Origin: Ziziphus jujuba
Lineage: Eukaryota > Streptophyta > Magnoliopsida > Rosales > Rhamnaceae
DNA length: 64,000 nt
Direction of reading: 5' to 3'
NCBI RefSeq assembly: GCF_031755915.1
Contig: NC_083386.1
Coordinates: 20,073,001 to 20,137,000, forward strand
The notes beneath the pieces are model-generated. The model was not told the origin of the DNA. It did not search any database and was given only the letters and a program-made list of their open reading frames with translations. Of the stretch, positions 11,074 to 22,303 are shown one piece after another (the stretch's first letter is position 1; each line of letters starts with the position of its first letter). A program made the position numbers and the translations under genes.

Positions 11074-12670
11074 TCAACCATGACCTTCCCGAACTAGTAA
11101 CTCCCTAATGCTACAATTAGGCATACAAAATTGATTTTTCCTAAACAAATATCCCTCAAAGAAGTAAAATTTATTAAAACCATGTTTAGTATAGTTCTTA
11201 AATATTTCATCAAAGTCACTATCATGCTCATAAAATTCTTTTAATTGTTCAAATCCAAGCAATCTAGCATCTAAGGTGGAAAACAATACATATCTTCGGG
11301 ATAATGCATCGACAATCACATTTTCCTTACCTTTTTTATAACGGATGACATAAGGAAAAGTCTCAATGAACTCAATCCACTTAGCATGCTGTCGGTTAAG
11401 CTTCCCTTGGCTTTTGATGTGCTTCAATGATTCATGATCCGTGTGAGTCACAAATTCTTTCGGCATCAAGTAATGTTGCCATGTCTTCAAAGCCCTCACC
11501 AAAGCATACATTTCTTTATCATAGGTCGGATATTTCAATACCGCTCCATTTAACTTCTCACTAAAGTATACTATGGGTCTTCCTTCTTGTATTAAAACAA
11601 CTTTGATACCTGCACCTGAAGTATCACATTCAATTTCAAAAGTTTTAGAAAAATTAGGCAAAACTAGTAAATGAGCATTAGTTAATTTTTTTTAACAAAT
11701 TAAAAGATTTCTCTTGTGTTTCCCCACATTTGAATCCAACATTCTTCTTTACAATTTCGGTCAAAGGTGCTATGATAATGCTAAAATCCTTGCAAATCTT
11801 TTGTAGAAACTAGCCAAACCATGAAAGCTCCTCACTTGGGTAATAAAGGTAAGTTTCAGCCACTCTTGAATTGCTTGGACTTTAGATTGGTCAACTTTAA
11901 TTCCTGCAGCACTTACAACAAATGCTAAGAAAACAAGTTCATCTTTACAAAAATCATATTTTTTCATGTTAGCAAATAACCTTTCCTTCTTAAGAATATT
12001 TAAAACTTGCCTAAGATGTCCTACTTACCCATCAAGACTTTGGCTATGTACTAAAATATCATCAAAATTTACAACCATAAATTTTCCAATAAATGGATGC
12101 ATGATATAATTCATTAATCTCATAAAAGTGCTAGGTGCATTAGTTAAGCGAAAAGGCATGACTAACCACTCATACAATCCATATTTAGTTTTAAATGCGG
12201 TTTTCCATTCATTCCCCTCTTTCATCCTAATTTGATGATACCCAATCCTAAGGTCAATCTTAGTAAACATGCATGCACCATGTAATTCATCAAGCATATT
12301 ATCTAACCTAGGAATTGGATGCCTATATTTAATGGTTATATTGTTAATAGCCCTACACACATGGGGTGTGAACCATCTTTTGTAGGTGCTAATAAAACAG
12401 GGATAGCACATGAACTCATGCTCTCACGATTATAACATTTGTCAAGTAACTCATTTACCCACCTTTGTAGCTCCTTTATCTCCTCGGGATTACTCCTATA
12501 TGCAGGCCTATTAGGAATTTCAGCTCCTGGTACAAAATCAATTTGATGTTTAATCCCTCAAATAAGTGGTAAACCATTAGAAATTTCCTCTGGAAAGACA
12601 TCATTGAATTCCTGCCAAAGAAAAGAAATAGAACTTGGCAATTCAAATTTTTCAAGGTTAGTTTGATCAT
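11074..12670 (-). pseudogene. gypsy reverse transcriptase and RNase H, element B
   Basis: Reverse transcriptase copies the element RNA; RNase H removes the template. Readable pieces are EFNDVFPEEISNGLP, then a stop from CGA to TGA at about 12,556, [27 protein letters not shown], a frameshift near 12,361, [37 protein letters not shown] and [11 protein letters not shown]. The catalytic motif reads [11 protein letters not shown], where the family has VVYFDDIL, so the Tyr is Asn. The connection (FLAFVVSAAGIKVDQSKV, FHGLASFYKRF) leads into RNase H at 11,074-11,661 ([46 protein letters not shown]). The GIG of the usual DASGVGIG is changed. Confidence 0.9.
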
Positions 12671-13400
12671 TTAGATAAACATCTTTATAAATCATGACCA
12701 GTAATGGTTTATTATTCAAAATTGCCTTTTTAATCTTACCTAAACTAAGACAAAAATTCTTCTTTTTCTTTTCTTTCCTTTCTTTTTCCTTCCCACTCTC
12801 GGCCACCACAATTTTTCTCTCACTCTCGGTTTTTTCACTATTTTCCACCCTCTCGGCTTTTCCTTATTTTTCCACTCAATTTTAGTTTTAGAAGACTTAC
12901 CTTGGATGGATGAACCGACCTTACCTCCTTTCTCAATTGATGAAACCGTGGGTGCCGCACTTGCTCTCTCTCTTAGCTTTTCGGCCTCCCTCATTTATTG
13001 CATTTGAAGTTGGTCACTAAATACTTCCTTTTGGAGTTAATGGCTCCAGCTTAATCTTTTTTCCCTTAAATTTAAATACAATAGCATTCTCTCTTCTATA
13101 GTGTATTGTGTCTTTATCAAATTGTCATGGCCTCCCCAATAATATATGGCCAGCATGCATGGGAACAATAGCACATAAAACAACATCCATATATTCATCA
13201 AAGCTGAATTTTACCTTAGCTTGGCTGTTCACTTTCATCTCACCACTATCATTAAGCCGTTGTAATCTATATGATTCGGGATGTTTAATGATTGTTAACC
13301 CTAATTTCTCAACTACCACATTACTAACTACATTAGCATAACTTCCACTATCAATTATCATACTACAAATTTTACCTTGGATTTCACATCAAGTGTGGAA
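12671..13400 (-). pseudogene. gypsy aspartic protease and charged linker, element B
   Basis: The protease at 13,125-13,361 begins MIIDSGSYANVVSNVVVEKL with D-S-G intact and ends GHILLGRP, both family signatures. It would cut the Gag-Pol polyprotein. Downstream is a Lys/Glu/Arg-rich linker (about 12,740-12,990, for example ERKEKKKKNF) before reverse transcriptase, with frameshifts near 13,030 and 12,860. The same linker is present in element C. Confidence 0.85.
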
Positions 13401-14652
13401 GATGTTTTCTCTTTGAACTTGGTCCTCATCTTTATACACGGTTAGAACCCTCCTTGCAACCAAACTTAATTCAACTTTTGTAGCTTTGAGAGTCTCGGCT
13501 TCTCCATGTTCTTCAACATCAATTTCTTCCTCATCAAGCTAGCTTCTCCGTCACTCTCTTCACTTTTGGATTCTAACACATCATTGCCTTTCAGCACCAT
13601 TATTCTTCGATTTGGACATTGATTGGCGATATGTCCTCAACCCTAACACTTGAAACAAATAATGTCATGAGTTCTAGAAGGGTTAGAATCAAGCTTACCA
13701 CTCAATTTAGGTGTTGGTGAGTGTTGGCTAGCTTTTCTTTCCTTGGCCAGTTGGAACTCTCTTCTTCATATTTCAGTTTTGGCTTTGTTTCATAGGTGGG
13801 ATTGCTTCTCCAAACACTTGAATTAGTCCTCCCGCTGTTAGAAACACCTCCAAACCATGAGTTTATACCCCTTCTCTTGAATTGGTTTTCAATCTTGATG
13901 GCCACATGAAGCATCTCCTCCAATTCTACATATTGTTGTAGCTCCACTTGGTTGGCTATCTTAATTCAAACCACCCAAAAATCTTGCCATGGTTGCCTCA
14001 CGGTCCTCATTCATACTTAACCTGATCATGAGCATCTTCATCTCCTTATACTAATCCTCCACGGTCCTACTTCCTTGTGTTAATGATTGAAGCTTTTGAT
14101 GTAGCAACCTCTAATAGTGAGTCAGCATGAATCTCTTCCTCATGGCTCCTTTTATTTGTTGCTAAATGGCAATAGGTTCATCTCCATACACTCCTCCCAT
14201 TCTAAATATGCCTCCGAATCACTTTTCACCAAAAATGGTGGGATATTCACTTTAACATTCCCAAGGTCATCATCCTTATCTCTAAATTGCCTCCCACAGG
14301 TTTGCCTTCCTTGGAATGCAAAAATATCATCAAATTCCTCTTCAAGATTATCTCCAAAATTACCTTCCTCAAATTCTAACCTAGGACATCCACGGCCTCC
14401 TCGACCTCGTCCTCGGCCTCCATTGAAATCCACCTTAGGATTCAACCCACCTTGAGATTTCTCAAATCTATCCATCCTTTGATCTATGTGATCAAAGCAA
14501 GCATTCATCCATTGTAATTGTTCCAAGACCATTATCATGTCAGTAGGTTCACTTTCACTTTCCGTAGTTCTAGAATCCCCTTTGAATCCCACAGACTCCT
14601 CTTCATTAATTCTTAAGGAGCCATCTCTTTTTCTCATTCCTGAATCTTCCAT
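13401..14652 (-). pseudogene. gypsy gag, element B
   Basis: The frame opens at ATG 14,652 and reads 166 codons: an N-terminal part with a predicted helix, an Arg-Gly patch (GGRGRGRGGRG), an acidic stretch, then NVKVNIPPFLVKSDSEAYLE. Compared with element C, about 120 bp are missing near 14,160-14,170 and the frame shifts. The rest is seen at 13,702-13,947 (LQQYVELEEMLHVAIKIENQ). The zinc knuckle near 13,625-13,660 reads CFKC-stop-G-stop-GHIANQC, both stops explained by C-to-T changes of CAG or CGA. Confidence 0.87.
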
Positions 14653-15745
14653 GTTAGTATAAATAACACAAAAATTCTCACCAAAATCACACCCTAACGT
14701 GTTTCACTCAAACAAGGTCTCAACACTCGTGTTTGCACACTAGTTTTAGTTTTTAACCTTCTTTTAAGCTCAGACTCTCTTGCCTTTTTCCACTTATAAG
14801 AATATCTCAAAGTCATATTAAAACAAACTCCAAATAGAAACTGAATCACAAGTATGCTCTAATGAAACTTATCAACAAAACAGCAACTAAAACAAACAAA
14901 TACCTAGTGAATTGATAAAATTTAGTCTTACAAAAAACAAGGTAAATTAGCAAGGCAAATTTTCAGATTTAACAAGGGATAAATCAAACTATTAAGGGCT
15001 AATAATTCAAGGATAAAATCTGGAAAAGAGATTCAACAACGAACAAGAAACAATTCGAACAAAATATGGAATATTTGTTAGTTGTAGTTCTTGTAATTTT
15101 AAGATTTTTTTGTTTCAAATTCTTTTCCAATTGTAACCCAAACATTTTTAGCACTCAAAATTCAAATCTCTAGCAGCCAATATTGAATGAAATGGCAGCA
15201 ACTCCAACAATTCTCAAGCAAACAATATTCAAACCTTTCAAACTTCAAAACCAGCCTTTTATGTAGTAAATTTTTTTTCATTCGGCTTTTCTTCTTTTTT
15301 TTTTAATTACTCTTAGCATATAAACACAAATCTAGTAGCAAGAGTCAACACCAAAAATTGCAATTCTGAAGCCAAAAAGTTCACCAAACCCGAGACAAAC
15401 TTTCAACAAAAACAAATTGCAAAAATTTGTAGGTTTTATGCAATATGTTCTCAAACTCCTTTTTTCTTTTTTTTAATATATGAATGCAACTAATTAAGCT
15501 TAAAAAAGTAAATAAAAATCAACAATTAACCAAATTACTAAGAACTAATATGCAAATCGACCAACAAACTAGAATAAACAAAAATTTGGCTAACGAGGAA
15601 ACAAATTCGGCTATGAAGAAAAATCTTTTTTTTTTTTTGGGCAAAACATGTAGAAGATAGAAGCAACCTTAACCTAATGCCAAAAATTCAAATTAACACA
15701 AAATAAAATAAAACAAATAAGATAGATCAAACCTAAACAAAATTC
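14653..15745 (-). other. Untranslated leader of element B
   Basis: About 1.1 kb of A-rich (in + sense) non-coding sequence lies between gag and the primer site and aligns with the leaders of A and C. No reading frame is conserved among the three copies. Confidence 0.75.
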
Positions 15746-15758
15746 GGCTCTGATACCA
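15746..15758 (-). promoter_or_regulatory. Primer-binding site (tRNA-iMet), element B
   Basis: On the - strand TGGTATCAGAGCC is fully complementary to 13 nt of the 3' end of plant initiator tRNA-Met, 2 nt inside the 5' LTR end at 15,761. Confidence 0.9.
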
Positions 15759-15760
15759 AA

Positions 15761-16436
15761 TGATATGAACCTAGGTCGACTTGCTCCAAACCCGTATTAT
15801 ATTAGCCCAGATCTTAATTATGCTCAAATTATAATGGAAACCTTAACCCCTAATCAACTTGTAACTAGAAACCTAGGTATATGATGAAGACACTACAATA
15901 GGTGATGGATGTCCTATTGATAAATCAAACTCAAACACTTGATCTCTATTCGATGTTTTAGGTGTTCAAAGAGAACAAAAAGAATTCTTCTCACAAATAA
16001 TTTTTGAATAATAATCTATGCTGCCTTCTCATTGAAAAATAAGCCTTTAAATAGGTGAAGAGTACAAAACAAAACCTTAAATTATAAGGGTAAAATTCAG
16101 CCAATAACAAAGAAAAACAATGGTGGCCGAATTTCACTTGCTTGATTGTTAAAAGGATTTCAAGTTAGCACCCATTTGGTGATTTTCGGCCAACTCATAG
16201 CTTCATGTGCAAATGTGGTCTTTGATTGCTTTTCCTTCTACCTTGACATGATCTCGTGGCCTCTTAGTGATATCAATTATATATTCCTTGCTACCCCGGG
16301 GTCAAAAAATGTACCAAAATAGCTTGTCGGGTCCATTTCCACCTTCGTAACTTGGATATACAAGACGGGCTTTAGATCTCGGAAAAAGTCATGCTCTTTT
16401 GAGATTGAATCACTCCTTGGAAGAAGTTATATGAAC
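15761..16436 (-). repeat. 5' LTR of element B, proximal part
   Basis: It starts TGATATGAACC next to the primer site and aligns with the 3' LTR (8,927 onward), with about 280 bp missing after CGAATTTCAC near 16,137. It stops at 16,436 where element C begins and resumes at 22,174, so the LTR is split. It includes the pol-tail portion from about 16,276. Confidence 0.85.
16432..16436. repeat. Target-site duplication of element C, left
   Basis: AGAAG abuts the start of element C. The identical AGAAG follows its other end at 22,169-22,173. Joining the flanks restores the order seen in B's 3' LTR (…CTCCTT..GA.GAAGCTAACCA…). This perfect 5-bp duplication defines the insertion. Confidence 0.9.
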
Positions 16437-17544
16437 CTAGGACGACCTGCGCCTAAACCCATATTATATTAGCCAGGATCTAATTAAGTTCAAGTTCTAA
16501 TGGTCACCTTGATCCCTAACCAACTTATGATTAGAAACCTTGGTATATAATGAAAATTCCACAATAGGTGATGGAAGGCCTATTGATAAGTCAAACCAAA
16601 ACACTCATTCACTAATGTTGTTTTAGGTGTTCAAAAGAATAAAGAGAATTCATTCTCACAAATAATTTTCTGTATAAAATTCAAGTTTGATTTCTCATTG
16701 AAAATAAGCCTTTAAATAGGCTTTGAATGAACAAAATAAAACCCTAAAAGTATAAGGAAAGTTTGGTCAACATAGAATCCAATTAGGAAATTGCCTAATT
16801 TCACACACTTTTCTAATCTAATTTGGATTAATCAATTCTCTTATTTTGAATTAGGAATTAATTAATGTACAATGAAAATAATAAAATGCTAACTTTCTTA
16901 GACTTATTTTTCCAGCAAATAAATAAATAAAAACCAAAATTAAAGGGAATTTCCTAAAACAAAAAGTAGAAATCAAATTAGGAAACTAGACTACTAGCTT
17001 TTTGACTAAGTTGACTTTGACCAGTTTGAGCTCCAAATCAGCTTCTATATACTTTTTAGGAAGCCAAATAAGGTTATTATGGAGTCCCACACCTTGCCCT
17101 TGCTTAGAGGAAAGAGAAAAACCCAACTCAGTAAAATACAGTAAAGCCAGTGGAAAATACAACAAAACTCGGCCAATTTCTCTCTCATGCGCACACCACT
17201 CAAATGACCAGCTTAGCTTTGGCCTTGACCAGTTACCATGACTTCTTAGTGATATCAAGTGAATTCAAGAAGATTTGAACCATTTCCCATTGTTTGGAAT
17301 CCATAAATGCACCAAAACCACTATCTGGGTCCGTATCAGCTTTCACCGATTGTATGCTCAAAACAGGCCTTGTATCTTTGGGTATGGACAAGTCCTTTTG
17401 AGAAGGAATTACCCCTAGATAAAGGCAGCAATTTTTTCCTTAAACCTCTTAGCTTGAGCCTTAGTGATTGGCCCGATCTTCATCCGTATCGAGTCAGCAC
17501 CCCAACGGATTATCGGTTGTACGGGTTCGGGCGGATTCGCGTCA
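16437..17544 (-). repeat. 3' LTR of element C
   Basis: The LTR spans 1,108 bp. On the + strand it starts TTATATGAACC (second base changed from G) and ends GGATTCGCGTCA at 17,544, next to the polypurine tract. It is very similar along its length to the 5' LTR at 21,051. Its end portion (about 17,330-17,544) encodes the pol tail on the - strand (RPVLSIQSVKADTD region and upstream). Confidence 0.87.
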
Positions 17545-17556
17545 TTCCCCTCCTCT
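17545..17556 (-). promoter_or_regulatory. Polypurine tract of element C
   Basis: On the - strand AGAGGAGGGGAA runs directly into the TG of the 3' LTR. It is a clear second-strand primer, better preserved than that of element B, and it settles where the LTR begins. Confidence 0.88.
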
Positions 17557-17990
17557 TGAAAAGGATTTGTCCTCAAATCAAGATCATCACCCACATAAAA
17601 AGGAGATTAATCAGCAACATTAAATGTGGCACTAACATTATTCTCATTAATCGGCTCCAAAATTTGAAAAGATCCATCTACGCGTGGCATAAGCTTTGAC
17701 TTTCTTTATTTTGTAAACCTTTCCTTTTGGAAGTGCAACCCAATCAAATCTCATGGGTTAAACACTATCACAACAAAATCTAAAAATATATGCTCATTAT
17801 GGAAAATATTACACTTTTTAAAATTAGCAAATAATCTCTTCCTAATTTTCAAATTTCCACAAAGTAAAGCTCTCAACAAGGCAGATAAAGTTCTATACAA
17901 CGAAAGCATTTTTAAATAAGTATCTTTATAATTCATGACCGGCAATGGTTTCTTACTCAAAATGACTTTATCAAAATCCCCAACTATGAT
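17557..17990 (-). pseudogene. Deleted and reordered pol remnant, element C
   Basis: Read right to left, the - strand gives the pre-RT linker (KPLPVMNYKDTYLK, as PLLVMIYKDVYLN in B), then an integrase piece (YRTLSALLRALLCGNLKI, as [18 protein letters not shown] in B at about 10,530-10,580). A reverse-transcriptase piece follows (KRLFANFKKCNIFHNEHIFL, as the B region at 11,930-11,990), then the integrase C-terminal domain near 17,700. In B the order is linker, RT, integrase. About 4 kb is missing and the RT and integrase pieces are swapped. The RT/integrase switch point shares a short TTCTTAA-like string in B's two source sites. Confidence 0.8.
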
Positions 17991-18640
17991 AAAAATTTGT
18001 ATTTTTCTTTTCTTTTCTTTCTTTTCCTTTCTCAGTCACGGATTCATTGAATTTTACATCACTCTCGGCTTTTTCCCCAAGTTTCTCACTCTCGGGTTTG
18101 TTAATTTTTTTCCACTCAACCTGGGTTTTAGAGGACTTACCTTGGACAGCAAGCTCACCTTTCCCCTCTTGAATGGATGGTGGAATCGTTGGTGCCATAC
18201 TAGCCTTCTCTTTGAGCCTCTCGGCTTCCCTCCTTTGTTGCATTTGTAGTTGGTCTCTAAAACCCTCCTTCAGGGTCAATGGCTCAAGCTTGACCTTCTT
18301 ACCTTTACATCTAAAAATAATACAATTCTCTCGACCATAATGAGTAGCATCTTTATCAAATTGCCATGGTCTACCTAATAGAATATGTCCAGCATGCATA
18401 GCCATAACATCACACAAAACAACATCCACATATTTATCTATGCTAAATTTTACCTTAGCTTGTTTATTCACTTTCATCTCACCACTATCATTAAGCCATT
18501 GTAATCTATAAGATCATGGATGTTTAATGGTTGCTAACCCCAATTTATCAACTACCAAATTACTAATTACATTTGTACAACTCCCACTATCAACTATCAT
18601 ACTACAAATATTATCTTGAATTCACATCGGGGTGTGGAAG
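17991..18640 (-). pseudogene. gypsy aspartic protease and linker, element C
   Basis: The protease reads VDSGSCTNVISNLVVDKLGL with D-S-G intact, followed by a TGA within HP-stop-SYRL at about 18,515. It then stays open for 168 codons (18,477-17,971) through GHILLGRPWQFDKDATHYGR, the Gln/Arg-rich segment LQMQQRREAERLKEKAS and the charged linker. It is the best-preserved protease of the three copies but has at least one stop. Confidence 0.85.
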
Positions 18641-20009
18641 ATATTCTTTCTTTGAATTTGATCTTCATCTTTGTATACGGTTAGAATCCTCCTTGCAACT
18701 AAGCTCAAGTCAGCCCTTGAAGGTTAGAGTGTTTTGGGTACCTCATGCTCATCCCCTCCAAGCTCTTCATCATCCAATTTGGCCTCTCCCCCACTTTGCT
18801 CACTTTCGGATTCTAGTTTACCATTACCTTTCAGCACCCTGATTCTCCTATTCGGGCATTAATTGGCAATGTGTCCTCGTCCCTGGCACTTAAAACACAC
18901 AATCTCATGAGTTCTAGAAGGTTTAGCATCAGATTTACCTTCATTTTTGTATGCTTGGACAGATTCGGTTCTAGCATCTCTCCTGGCTGATTTGAACTTT
19001 CTTCCCCAACTTTCGGCTTTGGGTTGTTTTCAAAGGTAGGATTGTTTCTCCAGCCACTTTGATTTGATCTTCCTCTGTTGGAAACACCTCTAAGCTATGA
19101 GCCTACACCCCTCCTCTTGAATTGATGCTCTAATTTAATAGCCACATGCAACATCTCCTCCAATTCCACATATTTCTGTAATTCTAGTTGATTGGCTATT
19201 TCACAATCCAAACCACCAAGAAACCTTGCCATGGTTACTTCTCTATCTTCATTCATTCTTAACCTCATCATAAGCATCTCCATCTCCTTGTAATAATCCT
19301 CCACGGACCTAGTTCCTTGAGATAAAGATTGAAGTCTTTGATGCAGCAACTTATGATAGTGTGATGGTACGGACCTCTTCCTCATGGCTCCTTTCATTTG
19401 TTGCCATGTAATGATCAAGCCAACACCAACTCTCCTTCGGGTGTTTTGCTCATTGGTCCACCATTGGAGTGCATAATGACCAAATTCCATTTTTTCCAAT
19501 TTCACCTTCTTAGTCTCCAAATAGTTGTGGCAATCGAAGATCATCTGCGTATGCTCCTCCCATTCCAAGTAAGCCTTTGGGTCACTTTTCCCCATGAAAG
19601 GTGGTATGTTTACCTTGATGTTGCCAAGATCATCATCTACCTCCTCTCTCCTATGCCTCCTATAGCCTAGCCTCTCTTGGACAGCAAGTGTTTCATCCAT
19701 TCCTTCCTCGAAATCATCTCCATAATTTCCTTCTTCAAACTCCTCTCTAGGTTGTCCATGGCCTTCTCGACCCCGACCTCCATGGAACTCTTGCCTCAAA
19801 TTTGATCCACCATGAGATGTTTCTATTCTATCCATTATTTGATTTATGCGGTCAAATTAAGCATTCATCCGCTGCAATTGTTCCAAGACAGCCCTCATGT
19901 CCGTTTGCTCACCACTCCCCGTAGCTCGGGAATCACCATGGAATCCTACGGATTCTTTTTCATTAATCCTTAGTGGTGGATCTCCTCTCCTTAATCTTGA
20001 TTCTTCCAT
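18641..20009 (-). pseudogene. gypsy gag, element C
   Basis: The ATG at 20,009 starts MEESRLRRGDPPLR and the frame is open except for a TAA near 19,858; 246 codons are open at 19,095-19,835. Domains in order: N-terminal helix, Gly/Arg patch, acidic stretch, then the gag core (VNIPPFMGKSDPKAYLEWEE, FGHYALQWWTNEQNTRRR, ITWQQMKGAMRKRSVPSHYH, MARFLGGLDCEIANQLEL). The zinc knuckle near 18,855-18,900 reads CFKCQGRGHIAN-stop-C, complete but for CAA to TAA. This is the most complete gag in the window. Confidence 0.9.
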
Positions 20010-21035
20010 GTTAGTATAAATAATGCAAAATAAAATAAATTCTCACCAAATATCACTTTCTCATGTGTTTCACTCAATCAAGGTTTCAACACTCATGTTT
20101 TCACACTAGTTTCGGTTTTTACCCTCTTTTAAGCTCACACTCTCTTGTCTTTTTCCACTAAAAGAATTATCTCAAAGTTCTAATTAAAACACCCACAAAA
20201 TAGCAATACCGAATGAATTAACAAAACCTAGTTTTTGGCTTTTCTAGGCAAAATAAGGAAAATCAACAAGAAAATTTTGGAATTAATAAGAACTGGACTA
20301 GATGGTAAGAAACTAATAATCCAAGAATGAAATTTTAGAAAGAAATTCAAACTCAAACAAGAATCAATTTGAACAAAATTAAAGAGTAGTGTTGGTTGTT
20401 GTTCTTGTAATTCTAGTTTTGTATCAATTCCTTTAACTAATTTTAATCCAATAATTTAAGCACCCAAAATTCAAATATCCAGCAACAAAAAAGTTCTCCA
20501 GAAACTCCAATTATTGAATAAATAATTAACAAATCAACAACTCCAAGAAATTTTCCAGCAACAAATTTCAACAACAAATTCAACAAACCGAAATTTTTTT
20601 ATTCTGTTTTTTTTTCTTTTTTTTCTTTTTAACTCACAGAATGTATGACAACTGTAGTAGCCAGAATCAACACAAAAATTGCAATTCCAACACCAAATAA
20701 TCACCAAACCCGTGACCTCCCAGACAAAATACAAATTGTGGAGTTTTTTTTTTTTTTTTTGAATGCAAATATTTAAGACTAAAACAGTAAAGAAAAATCA
20801 ACAAAAACCAAAATTAACAAGAACAATGATGAAAAAAAACCAACAAACTAGGAAGCAAAAATATGGTAAAACTAGGAAATCCTAATTCAACTAGGAATGA
20901 ATTTTTTTTTTTTTCTTTCTTAAAAGATGTAGAACGCGTATGATAATAGAAGCAACCTTAACCTAATGCTAAAATTACAGATTAACACAAAAATGAACAA
21001 AGCAAATAAAGATAGATCAAACCTTAATAAAATTT
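20010..21035 (-). other. Untranslated leader of element C
   Basis: About 1 kb of non-coding sequence aligns with the leaders of A and B. It contains T runs at 20,743-20,760 and 20,903-20,914. No gene is seen. Confidence 0.75.
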
Positions 21036-21048
21036 GGCTCTGATACCA
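21036..21048 (-). promoter_or_regulatory. Primer-binding site (tRNA-iMet), element C
   Basis: On the - strand TGGTATCAGAGCC matches the initiator tRNA-Met complement over 13 nt, 2 nt from the 5' LTR end at 21,051. Confidence 0.9.
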
Positions 21049-21050
21049 AA

Positions 21051-22168
21051 TGATATGAACATAGGACAACCTGGGCCTAAACCCGTATTATATTAGCTCG
21101 GATCTAATTAAGTTCAAGTTCTAATGGTCACCTTGACCCATAACCAACATATGATTAGAAACCTTGGTATATAATGTAGATGCCACAATAGGTGATGGAA
21201 GACCTATTGATAAGTCAAACTAAAACACTCATTCACTAATGGTGTTTTAGGTATTCAAAAGAACAAAGAGAATTCAATCTCATAAATAATTTTCTATATA
21301 AAATTCAAGCTTGATTTCTCATTGAAAATAAGCATTTAAATAGGCGTTGAATGAACAAAATAAAACCATAAAAGGATTAGGAAATTTCAGCCAACATAGA
21401 ATCCAATTAGGAAATTGCCTAAATTCACACCCTTTCCTAATCTAATTTGGATTAATTAATTCCCTTATTTTGAATTAGGAATTAATTAATTTACAATGAA
21501 AATAATAAAATAATAACTTTCCTAAACTTATTTTTCCATCCAATAAATAAATAAAAACCAAAAGTAAAGGTAATTTCCTAAAACAAAAAGTAGAAATCAA
21601 ATTAAGAAACTAGAATATTAGCTTTTTGACTAAGTTGACTTTGACCAATTTGAGCTCCAAATCAGCTTCGATATGCTTTGTAGGAAGCCAAATAAGATGA
21701 TTATGGAGTCCCACATGTTTCCTTTTCTTGGAGGAAAGAGAAAAAGCCAACTCAGCAAAATACAGTAAAGCCAGCTGAAAATACAGCAAAACCGAGCCAA
21801 TTTCTCTCTCATGCGCACACCCTCAAATGACCAGCTTAGCTTCAGCCTTGACCAGTTCCCATGACTTCTTAGTGATATCAAGTGAATTCAAGAAGATTTG
21901 AACCATTTCCCACTGGCTGCAATTCATAAATGCACCAAAACCGCTATCTAGGTCCGTATCGGCTTTCACCGACTGTATGCTCAAAACAGACCTTGTATCT
22001 TTGGGTATGGACAAGCCCTTTTGAGAATAAATTACCCCCTAGATAAAGGCAGTAAGGTTGTCCTTAAACATCTTAGCTTGAGCCCTAGCGATCGGTCCGG
22101 TCTTCATCTGTATCGGATCAGTACCCCAGCAGATTATCGGTTGTACGAGTTCGGGCAGATTCACATCA
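21051..22168 (-). repeat. 5' LTR of element C
   Basis: The LTR spans 1,118 bp from TGATATGAACAT to ...GATTCACATCA and is closely similar to 16,437-17,544. The pol tail within it is open on the - strand at 21,823-22,014 (LSIQSVKADTDLDSGFGAFM). A - strand TATTTAAATG-like element near 21,335-21,345 may be the TATA region. Confidence 0.87.
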
Positions 22169-22173
22169 AGAAG
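22169..22173. repeat. Target-site duplication of element C, right
   Basis: AGAAG is identical to 16,432-16,436 and directly follows the end of the 5' LTR of element C. Confidence 0.9.
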
Positions 22174-22298
22174 CTAACCAGATTGTCTTTGAAGTTTCTA
22201 GCTTATGCCTTAGTGATTTGTCCGAACTTCATTTGTAAAGGGTCAGTACCCCAGCGGTAGTTGGTTGTATGGGTATGGATATGGGCGGATTCTCATCA
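22174..22298 (-). repeat. 5' LTR of element B, distal part
   Basis: It begins CTAACCAGATTG, continuing the LTR interrupted at 16,436, and ends GGGCGGATTCTCATCA like B's 3' LTR at 10,011. It encodes part of the pol tail on the - strand. The following TTTTT pairs with CTTTT at 8,922-8,926. Confidence 0.85.
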
Positions 22299-22303
22299 TT
22301 TTT

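Larger units (their letters stand above)
16437..22168 (-). mobile_element. Ty3/gypsy element C, nested in the 5' LTR of element B
   Basis: This 5.7-kb element has two LTRs (16,437-17,544 and 21,051-22,168), a polypurine tract and primer-binding site, and an AGAAG target duplication. Gag and protease remain, but reverse transcriptase, RNase H and nearly all integrase are gone, replaced by about 0.2 kb of short rearranged pol pieces. If it moved in this form, proteins must have come from a complete relative. Confidence 0.9.
8927..22298 (-). mobile_element. Ty3/gypsy element B, with element C nested in its 5' LTR
   Basis: This element has all expected parts read right to left: 5' LTR (15,761-16,436 plus 22,174-22,298, split by element C), primer site, leader, gag, protease, reverse transcriptase, RNase H, integrase, polypurine tract and 3' LTR (8,927-10,011). 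Without element C it is about 7.6 kb. The gene order with integrase last, and the initiator-Met primer, fit Ty3/gypsy. Every domain carries stops or frameshifts, and the integrase catalytic Glu is lost. Confidence 0.88.

Noticed and set aside
12694..12885. Phe/Ser-rich membrane-like frame on the + strand
   Set aside because: Antisense shadow of the Lys/Glu-rich protease-RT linker of element B.
9816..13361. Endogenous pararetrovirus as an alternative for the RT-containing region
   Set aside because: There are two LTRs, a polypurine tract, an integrase and target duplications, all typical of a gypsy retrotransposon; no movement or coat protein signature was seen.
17002..17241. 79-codon + strand frame and its - strand partner in the LTR of element C
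   Set aside because: Both lie in LTR sequence and have no recognisable domain; the same region in other LTR copies is not consistently open.
8927..22298. Tandem array of gypsy elements sharing LTRs
   Set aside because: The integrase-tail pieces after each LTR belong to the LTR itself (polypurine tracts at 10,012 and 17,545 show this), and AGAAG duplications prove nesting instead.
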